Source: Paulinella micropora
Lineage: Eukaryota; Cercozoa; Imbricatea; Euglyphida
Direction of reading: 5' to 3'
Assembly: GCA_009731375.1 (NCBI GenBank)
Contig: BJOX01000202.1
Span: forward strand, 288,608 to 352,607
Length of the DNA stretch: 64,000 nucleotides
The translations under genes and the position numbers were made by a program. Positions 32,023 to 41,740 of the stretch are shown in pieces. The stretch's first letter is position 1; the number at the start of each line of letters is the position of its first letter. The notes beneath the pieces are model-generated. The model saw nothing but the letters and a program-made list of their open reading frames with translations, was not told the origin of the DNA and ran no database searches.

Positions 32023-32640
32023 ATCTAATATATGTATCTATCTATCTATCTATCTTTCTATCTATCTATCTAACTATCTATCTAGATCTATCTATCTATC
32101 TATCTATCTATCTATATATCTAATCTATCTATCTATGTTTGTATGTTAGATGTATGTGAGTGTATGTATGTGTGTATGTATGTTTGTAATATTGTGCGTG
32201 TGTGTGTATGTATGTGTGTATGTATGGTATATAAGGTATGTATGGTATACGTATGGTATGTATGTATGTATGCATGTATGCATGTATGCATGTATGCATG
32301 TATGTATGTGTGTATGTATGTATGTATGTATGTATGTAGTATGTATGTATGTATGCATGTATGTACGTATGTGTGTATGTATGTATGTATGTATGCATGT
32401 ATGTACGTACGTACGTATGTATGTATGTATGTATGTATGTAATATACTATGTAAAATTGTATGCATGTATGCATGTATGCATGTATGCATGTATGCATGT
32501 ATGTATGTATGTATGCGTGTATGTGTACATTTGTATGTCTGCGTGTATATATATGCGTATATATATATTATATATATATATATATGTATAAATATATACA
32601 TGTATATATTATATTATATATATATGTATATATATATAAT
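30640..32640. repeat. CT/CTAT, TATG and GATA/CTAT microsatellites
   Basis: (CT)n with TTTAT and CTAT interruptions (30,640-31,130), TATG and TA runs (31,130-31,720), a short unique stretch (31,740-31,910), then (CTAT)n and TATG runs to about 32,540 and TA to 32,650. No gene seen; all long frames are repeat artefacts. Confidence 0.95.
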
Positions 32641-32649
32641 ATAATATAT

Positions 32650-33865
32650 GCGCAGTAAAGCAAAAATTGATAATTATCCCCGGCATTATCCCTATGTTGA
32701 ACACGACCGTTACGCGTCGATAGGCCTGGAAATCGCAAGAGATTTCCGGGCCGCCACGATAAGCAAGAAACCCGTGCCATCATTATTCCCTTGATTCCAT
32801 GCATGCCGGCAGAGAGATGTGACTGACAAATATAGTCGAGTCATGCTCAATGTTTTGTTGTTTTAATTATTCCTTTAATTCCGGGGATAATTCCGGGATA
32901 ATTATGAGAATAAAGAGTAATTGTACTTAGTTGGGAATCCAAGTGATAATTTATTTAGTGTACTTATAACAAAGAAGATTTTGAAAAGAACAGTTTTGCA
33001 TCAAAAGCATGCTGCAAATAGAGGAAATGATCTTGCAAATTCCTGCAAGTTTTATGATTGTTTTATGTATTTTCATAGTAATTAAGTGTTTTTAATATAA
33101 AAAACCAATTTTGAATGAATGTTTCAAGTTAGGGATCAACTTGAAATGCAAAATTCGTGCAAATTCTTTGCAAAAATTATGTTACTTGTCTGCAACGATT
33201 TGCATCGATTTTGCAAGGGTTTTCATGTAATTTTGTATTGCATAGAATCAGAGTCAACTAATTAACTTATACATTCAATTTAATATTTATTTCCCTTGCA
33301 CCACCCGCCAGAAATCATTGATATCCGGTGCCACTCATTCATTGTGTCACTTGAAAAATTATCACTAAGTCAAAAATGGAAAACATAAAGGGACGCTTGT
33401 CAGAGCTTGAATCTTGCGTTGTTTTTGTTAATTAGATCATGGAGAATCTAAATATATTAATTTCATCAATATTAATAACAGTACTTAGTCATATTCATAA
33501 TTTTTTTTTTGCAAATAATTTATTAATACGTACCGGATTTCAAAATTATCACTAAGTCAAAAATGGAAAACATAAAGGGACGCTTGTCCGAGCCTAAATC
33601 TTGCGTTATTTTTGTTAATTAGATCATGGAGAATCTAAATATATTAATGTCATCAATATTAATAACAGTACTTAGTCATATTCATCATTTTTTTTTGACA
33701 AATAATTTGCGGCGTACCGGATTTGCAAAATTTTACCTAAGTCAAATTACAGAAATCGATACGAGCGTTCTGCATGCGAGATTTTGATGCTAATTAATTA
33801 CAGTAAGTATAAAAAAGCGAATTGCATCATTATTATTATTATTATCATTGTATAATTGACTTAAC
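32650..33865. other. AT-rich stretch with a 187-bp tandem repeat
   Basis: No ORF of note. Positions 33,355-33,541 and 33,542-33,726 are two copies of one unit (aaaattatcactaagtcaaa ... cagtacttagtcatattcat) with a few substitutions, and a third start is visible near 33,725. Upstream (32,690-32,960) are copies of the word ggataattc/ggcattatccc seen again at 34.4 and 36.2 kb. Confidence 0.7.
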
Positions 33866-33867
33866 AA

Positions 33868-34372
33868 CAACAACAACCCTACCAACAACAACAACAACAA
33901 CAACAACCCTAACAACTTTCTGAGTGGAGAATCTAACTTAAATTACAACATCGATACGAGCGTTCGTTGTTGTTGTTGTTGTTGTTAGGGTTGTTGTTGT
34001 TGTTGTTGTTGTTGTTAGGGTTGTTGTTATTGTTAGGGTTGTTGTTGTTGTTGTTAGTTGTTGTTGTTGTTGTTAGGGTTGTTGTTGTTGTTGTTGTTGT
34101 TGTTAGGGTTGTTGTTGTTAGGGTTGTTATGGTTATTAGGGTTGTTGTTGTTGTTAGGGTTGTTGTTGTTAGGGTTGTTGTTGTTGTTGTTGTTAGGGTT
34201 GTTGTTGTTAGGGTTGTTGTTGTTGTTAGGGTTGTTGTTGTTACGGTTGTTGTTGTTGTTGTTGTTGTTAGGGTTGTTGTTGTTGTTGTTGTTAGGGTTG
34301 TTGTTGTTGTTAGGGTTGTTGTTGTTGTTGTTGTTAGGGTTGTTGTTAGGGTTGTTGTTGTTAGGGTTCAGA
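33868..34372. repeat. GTT microsatellite interspersed with TTAGGG
   Basis: About twenty TTAGGG hexamers are embedded in (GTT)n from 33,966 to 34,368. The reverse form, CCCTAA with (AAC)n, lies at 33,868-33,916, so the two arms face each other across about 50 bp of unique sequence. This could form a hairpin or, on the G-rich strand, quadruplexes. Confidence 0.85.
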
Positions 34373-34428
34373 AAGAAAGAAAGAAAGAAAGAAAGAAGAA
34401 AGAAGAAAAGAGAGAGAGGAGGGGGGGG

Positions 34429-34590
34429 GGATAATTATATAGGGATAATTATATAGGGATAATTATATAGGGATTATCATATAGGGATAATTATATAGGG
34501 ATAATTATATAGGGATAATTATATAGGGATAATTATATAGGGATAATTATATAGGGATAATTATATAGGGATAATCATATAGGGATTATC
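34429..34590 (+). repeat. 14-bp minisatellite ggataattatatag
   Basis: Eleven or so units of ggataattatatag, nearly perfect; three carry a C (ggattatcatatag or ggataatcatatag). It follows GAAAG and GA runs. Related words occur at 32,880-32,905 and 36,150-36,200. Confidence 0.85.
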
Positions 34591-34599
34591 CAACAAATT

Positions 34600-35294
34600 A
34601 TCATCGTACGGGAAAGTATGCAAAGAAAATTATGGGTGTTTACTAGGGATCCGAGGTTTTCGCGCGGAAGTCCGGTCTTCCTTGCAATCCACGCAGCTGA
34701 CGTTGTGAAACCTACACCACACATACGCCGCAGGGCCCATAAGAACATATTTTAACCATAGCAGACAAGCGTGTTTGAAAAAAAAGTTATTATTGTTATT
34801 ATTATTATTATTATTATTGTTATTGTTATTATTATTATTATTATTATTACTATTATTATTATTACTATTATTATTATTATTATTATTCAGCCCAATGGCC
34901 TCAAGGCGTTAAACTGTGACGCCAACTCATAACCCTTTGGCGGTAGATGCTGGGGAGGAGGGTCGTTGCGCGCGTAAAAGATCTTAAACTCCGCATATGC
35001 TGGTTGATAGCCCAGGACCCAGCAGACACCAGATTGTTATGGGTGGGGTTTCGAGGCAGCTCTAGCAACCGCGCTTGGTGTATGCACTTGCACATTCGGT
35101 GACGTCTTGCAAGAGGTTGCTGGGACTGCGGAATAACCTCGGCTTAGTGCAGTCTTGCCCTCAGGAGCTCCATCGGTGGCCCCGATCATCAGGCGAGAGA
35201 CTGACACGGGGGGGTGGAGGACCTCGAACAAGGGTATTGGAGGCTTATGTCCGTTGAGGATATGCCATTAGCTGCATCAGTACGCCTCAGATAT

Positions 35295-35295
<1 letters not shown>
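34600..35295. other. Unique sequence with ATT microsatellite
   Basis: Holds (ATT)n at 34,787-34,890 and about 400 bp of unique GC-balanced sequence. Short ORFs only (up to 66 codons); no domain seen. It may be a fragment of an older repeat. Confidence 0.4.
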
Positions 35296-35327
<32 letters not shown>

Positions 35328-35791
35328 TTCATAAGTAGTAGTAGCATTTTTCTTTTCTTTTATGTTCTTTGTTGTTTTTTGTTGGCTGACGCTAAGACAG
35401 GGCAGGCCACGATTCGGTTGAGACCCAAAGGCGAACCGACTCAGAAGATTTTGTAATCAGAGCAAGTGAAGGGTTGGACAAGCACGTGAACGTGGTGACA
35501 TGTCATTCGATACAATTTTCAACTGTAGAGTTGAGTACTCTCAATCGCATGTAAGGGCTATCGGAACCATGCCATCAGCGCCAAGGCGAGATTTACTCTC
35601 TACAAATCATAAAGTCGCACAAATCCCCCAACCTTATAGGTATGGGTTTTCGCCCGTTGTCCGATACGATTACTTCTCGGGTTGCCCCTGTATACAGTAA
35701 GAATCCCAGACAGAACCCGCATGTCTTATCTTAGCGCCAGCCAACAAAAACAACGAAAAAAAATACTACTACTAATGAAAATAATAATAAC

Positions 35792-35828
<37 letters not shown>

Positions 35829-35910
35829 ACAACAAAGAAAATAAAAAAAAGAAAAATACTACTACTACTACTAATAATAATAATAATAATAACAATAATA
35901 AATACTAACA
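35296..35910. mobile_element. Inverted-repeat element (MITE-like)
   Basis: Left arm: ATT repeats, agtagtagcatttttctttt, then ttttgttggctgacgctaag (to about 35,397). Right arm in reverse: cttagcgccagccaacaaaa (35,738) followed by tactactact and AAT repeats. The unique core is about 340 bp. The right side holds a second copy of the outer arm (aaaacaacaaagaaaataaa ... actactactacta, 35,826-35,875). No ORF in the core is credible. Flanking microsatellites hide any target-site duplication. Confidence 0.55.
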
Positions 35911-36089
35911 TTAAAGGAAAGACAGAAATATATAACCATGAATGTGTACGGGCACCTTGCATTCCAGTACGCACCGCAACGGAATTCGTTGACACAAACG
36001 TCAAAGACAGTCCATTGGACAGCAGCCGCTTCAACTCGCCTTAAGACCGTGCTCCAGTGCGGCTGCATCTTCATCTATAAAAACATAAG

Positions 36090-36095
36090 GGTTTG

Positions 36096-36143
<48 letters not shown>

Positions 36144-36206
36144 TAGTTCCGGGGATAATTGTAGGGGAAATTATGGGATAATTATGGGATAATTATGGAG
36201 AGAGTT

Positions 36207-36239
<33 letters not shown>

Positions 36240-36708
36240 TTACTACCTCATCGTCCGTGTCCAACAGGTTACGATTGGAAGCGAAGATGTTCCCAATTAT
36301 ATAGATGCTCCAAAGCGGCCAGAGGGAGGCGAGGGTGGACATCTTGCATACGAAATAGCATCTCAACCTAAACAACGGGTTAAGGGATATATACATATTA
36401 TATATATAGAGAGAAAGAGAGAAAGAGAGGAGAGAGAGAGAGACACACTCTGAGAGAGAGAGAGAGAGAGGGAGAGAAGAAAGAGAGAGAGAGAGAGAAT
36501 AGAGAGAGAGAAGAGAGAGAGAGAAAGTTACTACCTCATTGTCCTTGTCCAATGATTGGAAGCGCAGATGTTCCCAATTATATAGATGCTCCAAAGCGCC
36601 CAGAGGGAGGCGAGGGTGGACATCTTGCATACGAAACAGCATCTCAACCTAAACAACGGGTTAAGGGATATATACATATTATATATATATAGAGAGAGAG
36701 AGAGAGAA

Positions 36709-36752
<44 letters not shown>

Positions 36753-36790
36753 GACAGAGAGAGAGACCTGAACGCCCAAAGTATTTTCGG
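36090..36790. repeat. Duplicated ~165-bp segment within GA microsatellites
   Basis: A unit with gaagatgttcccaattatat, agcggccagagggaggcgag and cctaaacaacgggttaaggg lies at about 36,240-36,400. It recurs at about 36,531-36,685 with a small deletion near the start. Each copy is bounded by (GA)n. A TA-rich word follows both copies. Confidence 0.75.
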
Positions 36791-37336
36791 GGTCAAAGTT
36801 GCAGATAGCTCGGTCCCAAAAGTTTTTGGTAGCAGCCATGGCCAATATAATTGCGACCAGCATTACCGTTGCGTGACTCGAGTTGCCAATCAAGCTAAGG
36901 GGGACGAAACGGAATTACCTTTGGAAAAGGAGTGAAAGGAAGTGACCCTGGCAAACAGCAACAAGCAAGATAACAATATGTTGCATTACAAGAAATTACA
37001 TTGCAAAATGCAGCAGACTAGATAGACGAAAGCAACACCAGACATATCATTGAAGGTACCGTTACGTGCCTTGACTTGCCGATCAGGGGAACGAAACGGA
37101 GTCATCTGTGCAAAAAACCCGAAACCAAAAACACAAAAATAAACTCTAAGAGCTGCTCGCAGTAAAATGAATAGTGTTGCAAAACTCAATAGTGTACAGC
37201 CCATGAGGTTTGGTCACCTTTCTAGCCTTTGGCTTCGTGTTCTTGTCTTTGTTTCTAGTCTGTGGGTTTCCGTTTTAGTCACCGTTATGCAAAAAGCCAG
37301 TTTGCAATGCTCAGGCCAAATTTTGAAAAGTTCTGC

Positions 37337-37428
37337 CGGGACCTGCCAAAGTTTTTAATCAGGCGACAATTTGCCTCTGAATCGGGACCTGCCAAAGTTT
37401 TTAATCAGGCGACAATTTGCCTCTGAAT
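37337..37428 (+). repeat. 46-bp exact tandem duplication
   Basis: Two copies of the 46-bp unit starting cgggacctgccaaagttttt, with no difference seen. Surrounding sequence (36,800-37,960) is non-coding as far as I can tell. Confidence 0.85.
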
Positions 37429-37959
37429 TTTGGTAACGATATGATCATTTGAAGGTTTCACCGTAACATTTCACTGACTAGGCAGAATCCAACTCTCATG
37501 ATCAGCAACTCGCTGACCTACTTTGCTCGATGCTATGGCGCCAGGCAAGGAGAGTTTCACAGCAAAGTGTTTGCATTCGCATTATAGCTAGCAGAAGATT
37601 TGACCACACGGAAGTGATGTGACTCATAAGGAGCTTCACAAAAATAAATTAGAAAAAGAAAAACTCCCACTTGCGCAGCTTGCAGCGAGGCAAGCACGCA
37701 TGTTTACAACGAGCACGTATAACGGTTTTAACCTTTCTGTTGCCTTGAATAAGTTCTACGAAGCATTGCATCACCCTGCTGATCTCTAGACGTTTTTGTC
37801 TGCTTTGTTTGCAACATATTTTAAAATGTATTTATGTACCGGAATCGACAGGAATGCAAAAGATTCGTTAACGGTCGGAATCTCTAGACGCTTTTGTCTG
37901 CGAATGAATACTGGACCAGGTTATGATGGCTGCAGTAAAAGTATTTGGAACCACGTTAT

Positions 37960-38094
37960 GGTTCTAGTCTCTTCTCTCTCTTTCTCTGATAAATTCTCTC
38001 TCTCTCTCTCTCTAGTCTCTCTCTCTAGTCTCTCTCTCTCTCTAGATATCTCTCTCTGTCTCACACACACACACACACACACAAACACTCGCTC

Positions 38095-38141
<47 letters not shown>

Positions 38142-38340
38142 CTCTCCTCTCCTCTCCGGTCGATCCTCTCCTCTCCTCTCCTCTCCTCTCCTCTACTCTA
38201 CTCTACTCTACTCTCCTCTCCTCTCCTCTCCTCTCGAGCCCCTCTCTTTCTTTCTTTCTTTCTCTTCCTCTTTCTCTCGATCTCTCGCTCTCTCGCGCGC
38301 GCTCTGCCTCTATCTCTCTCTCGACACTGTCATAGTACTA
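37960..38340. repeat. CT-rich microsatellite block
   Basis: (CT)n, (CA)n, CTCTC and CTACT units. Nothing coding. Confidence 0.9.
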
Positions 38341-39090
38341 TAGCTAGACTAAGTAGTACTACTAGTAATAGTGTTTTTTCTCGGTTATGGTAATTACTGG
38401 GTCTGCTTTTTTTACGTAACGTTTTTATATACTTTTGGTACACCCGGCCGCCACAATTTTCATGAGTCAGTGGAGATCTAACACTCAACTGGAGAAAGAT
38501 AGGATTATGAGCAATAATGCTACAGAAAAATATCTGGATAAGTATTATTTATTCCGGATCTGCTGAAAATTTGGGGAAACTTCTGGAAACTATCTTGGGG
38601 GGGGGGGGGTTCCGGGGATATATATCACCGGAATTGTGGGGAAAATTAAAGGATATTTCAGATAACACAATTTAGGCTAATTTTAGCGACCGAATAATAC
38701 ATATAAACATGCATACATACATACATACATACATACATATGTCATACATACATCATACATACATACATACATACATACATACATACGAGCAGAAGAAATG
38801 TCGATAGGCCTGATAAAACAGGATGCTATTTTTGCAGGGGTGGGATAATCTATTGCCTTTTTGTCCGGCCCGTGCAGGAAAAAATTGCATTTGTATATCC
38901 ACAACCACAACTTTCTTTGTTTCACTGTTTTTGTAATCACTGGTGCCACCTGTGTTTTTGTGGTAGGCGGTGGCACCCGACCCCTCCCCCACCCACAAGT
39001 GCGAGTCTCGTTGTTTTTTGGATAAATACCAATCATTCTTTTTTTTCTTCAAAAAAACCGACGATTGCACAAACCCTAAACCCTTGTGGT
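38341..39090. other. Non-coding stretch left of the protease-like gene
   Basis: AT-rich unique sequence, a G homopolymer at 38,598, (CATA)n at 38,705-38,785 and a polypyrimidine-rich stretch. I see nothing coding. Confidence 0.5.
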
Positions 39091-39204
39091 TTCTGATCTT
39101 GCCAGGCCTTCGATGGTTCGTCGAAGTGCGCGCACCAGGGGTGGTGTCGGTGTCACGACCAGTCCGAGCGGGGCTGCCGCGCCCAATGCGGGCGTCAACA
39201 GCTA

Positions 39205-39620
39205 GGGCCGCGCCCAATGCGGGCTCTGGCTGGAAAAGCGGTAGTGCCGTGCCACCGCCAGCTCCTGGTCGCATGCACAGAGAGGAGAATACCCCTCTGG
39301 ACCGCGTCCGTAGCAAGAAAAAGGCACAACCCTCGATCGCATCGGACAAGAAGCGGAAGAAAAAGGAGAAGAAGAGGGCGAAGAAGAAAACAAAGAAGAT
39401 GTCTGAACAGGAGCAGACCCGGATGGCCTGCTTGCGACTGGCGGTAGAATATAATCACATGTCCGAGCTTGGGTGTGACTCTGGTCACATCGGCGAACCA
39501 CCAGATGACGGGGCCAGAGGACGAGGAATGGCAGTGTCTGCAAGACCTGTCGGCAGAGGATTTGGAACGGGAAGCTAAGAAAGCTAGGCAGTCCATTCGC
39601 CAGTAAGCACCGTTGCCTGG
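39205..39620 (+). pseudogene. Lys-rich N-terminal ORF near protease-like gene
   Basis: A frame reading RMHREENTPLDRVRSKKKAQ followed by a strongly basic tract (KKRKKKEKKRAKKKTKK), then EQEQTRMACLRLAVEYNHMS. The frame is lost near 39,510. Another frame continues as an acidic helix (LQDLSAEDLEREAKKA) up to a TAA at 39,604. It looks like the decayed N-terminal part of the gene that follows. Confidence 0.35.
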
Positions 39621-39635
39621 CATGGAGAGCTTTCT

Positions 39636-40460
39636 GTGGGTAGCATACGACTGGGAAAATCAGCCCCATCCTCCACCCCTGGCAAAGAGGAAATGAAAGT
39701 TAACTTGGAGACAAACTCGTTCATCATCGCTTTTCCTGACAAGGCAAACCCTCTGGGAAAAAAACCTGTGCAAGAGCTCATCGCGATCAAGGTCTTCCGG
39801 GACGAGTTTGCAGGCCAGCCAGGCAGAGAGCGGGATCACGAGTAGAGGAAGAATATGTTCAACGCGTGCATCAGCCGAGCAGATTTTCGCAAGAACAATG
39901 GTCTGAAACCTGATATTTACTGGCCACTGGGCAGCGGCGCGGACGACAGTCTGGATCCCTTCCCGCGTGTCGACCTGTACCGCCTGGTCGCTCGTTCCAG
40001 CGGTCGCTATTACTGCGTCCAGGACGCCTTTTTCAATGCACTGGTCGCCGCTGGCTGCCGTCCGTCCGGCAAGTACCTTGACCTCCTGCACAAGAAGCTC
40101 GGATGCTACTGCGAGGTCCAGCAGCTCTTGGAGTTTATAGGGGGCGGCTTCCGGTGCTCGGACACTGGCTCGCTCTACTCTCTGCGCCCCCTCCAGAAGA
40201 TGGGCTGGTACGATCTCACTCGTAAGGGCAGCGGCATTCGCGGGCTCTTTCTAGTCAGCAGCTGGGCACACACCGTAGCAGTAGACCTGGACCACGGTCT
40301 GCTTTTGAACGCTGCCAGCCACTACGCCATGGCACTCACACAGCAAAACCTCGGGGCCTGTCGCATCTTCGACGGGCCCATCTCTGTCCACCGCCTCATC
40401 ACCAGACGAGCAGACATTCACGGCCCTTTCCTGCAAGGGCACAGTGGTAGTCTCGCGTAA
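39636..40460 (+). pseudogene. Cysteine-protease-like protein
   Basis: One frame with a single in-frame TAG at 39,843. After the stop, residues include RYYCVQDAFFNALVAAG (candidate Cys at a helix start) and, about 100 residues later, GLFLVSSWAHTVAVDLDHG (candidate His in a strand, then Asp). This Cys ... His/Asp layout is that of papain-like or OTU-like cysteine peptidases. The sequence is GC-rich like the viral block 900 bp to the right but is separated from it by repeats and a gap. It could be viral, or the relic of a transposon. No exact family recognised. Confidence 0.4.
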
Positions 40461-40539
40461 GACAAATATGACACGATTTTTCAACGTCTGTCCCAGGGGG
40501 GGGTCCGGGGAAAAAATCAGTTTTTTTTGGGGGGGGGGG

Positions 40540-40549
40540 NNNNNNNNNN
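40540..40549. other. Assembly gap (10 N)
   Basis: Ten N after a G homopolymer. This scaffold join lies between the protease-like gene and the viral block, so their adjacency is not proven. Confidence 1.
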
Positions 40550-40634
40550 CTGTCTCATAAAAAATTTAGCGAAAATTAAAGGAAAAATACGGCCAGAAAG
40601 GACAGGGGGAAAAATCTAGTGTCCTGACTGTACT

Positions 40635-40960
40635 CAAATGCCATTTTGTCCCGGCTAGACAAAAAAGTACACACCGAGAACCTGAGCTGGGGGTAAACCC
40701 TCCCACCCAAACAGCGGGGAGGTACCTATGTACCTAGCCGTTGGCAAAATTCAAAAAATGCGGTCTCAGACCCCTTTAAAAAATCTCTCGTCCGGACAGG
40801 GGCCAAATGCGATTTTGGCCCGGCTGGACAAAAAGTTACACACAGAGAACCTGAGCAGGGGGTAAACCCACCCAAACCGGGGGGAGGTACATTATGTACC
40901 TAGCCGTTGGCAAAATTCAAAAAGTGCCGTCTCAGGCCCCTTTAAAAAATCTCGCGCTCC
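40635..40960 (+). repeat. ~165-bp imperfect tandem repeat at the left viral edge
   Basis: Two units with cacacagagaacctgagc-like, gggtaaac, ggggaggtac, ctagccgttggcaaaattca and ggcccctttaaaaaatctc words, starting about 40,635 and 40,805. They differ by small indels and substitutions. Each holds an inverted word ggtac...gtacc. They lie just left of the first viral gene and may be part of a viral terminal or intergenic repeat. Confidence 0.7.
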
Positions 40961-41334
40961 CTGTCGGCCGCCCACAGAGCAAGCCCCCCCCCTTCCCCCC
41001 CTTTTTTTCTTCCTGCCCCTTTCTTGAGACTCTCTTTTCTGATAACTAGTTATACAATAAAAAGTAAAAAAAAGGGAGGGAGGTACATGGAGTGTCCCGG
41101 GCCGGGTCAGGTTCTCAGCCCGTAACAAAAAAAATTAAAGGGGTGGGTGGGGGGGGGGGGGTTGCCCTGGGGGGCGCCGGCCGCGGAAAAACTGTAGCCG
41201 GAAGAGTGATATGGCAGCAGAGCGAAAGCTCAACATGCGTCTCACCCGGTTCTTCTAGCTAGTGGATGAGGAGACAAAATGTTTTGACTAATTAAAAGAC
41301 TTTTTTTTCTCTTTTGTCTATAAAGAGTACAACA

Positions 41335-41686
41335 TGCCAGTGCCCGACGCTTGTCCTTTGTGTGGCGAGAAAACAAACAATAAGAAGAAAATGAGACCAA
41401 TCGCACAAAAGGAAAAAGGAGTATTTAGGCTGCGAGCTTATTATACGCATGAAGAAGAAGACTAACAATGTTGGCAGTCTGTCCTACCTGCGGCTTGCTT
41501 TTTCGAAGGGCAGCTTTTTTGATCTGGGACAGGGAAAAGAGGCGACCATCGAGACTTGGCATCGCTTGTGTGCCGACCTTATGGTGACGGCGCCTGTATC
41601 AACCCCGCGCGAGACATCCCCGGCGGAGACACTTGGGAAGAACGCATGCGCTTCGTTGACAATTTTCTAGACGAGATGATATAAAA
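41335..41686 (+). pseudogene. Small zinc-ribbon-like viral protein
   Basis: Starts at ATG 41,335 after a T run and tctataaagagtacaac. The first frame reads PDACPLCGEKTNNKKK and ends at 41,463. A second frame continues with LAVCPTCGLLFRRAAF. A third ends with ERMRFVDNFLDEMI before a TAA. Two C-x2-C pairs suggest a zinc ribbon of about 115 residues broken by two frameshifts. Small zinc-ribbon proteins in this kind of virus often act in transcription, but the role here is not shown. Confidence 0.4.
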
Positions 41687-41740
41687 ATAAGTATTATTAA
41701 AAAAACTTATTCTCTTGATCTGTTAAATTAGCAAACTGGA

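Noticed and set aside
33868-34372. True telomere or chromosome end
   Set aside because: The TTAGGG units are irregular within GTT repeats, present in both orientations and flanked by unique sequence on both sides.
38753-39349. 198-codon minus-strand ORF
   Set aside because: It crosses a CATA microsatellite and is antisense to the Lys-rich ORF at 39.2 kb; no domain seen.
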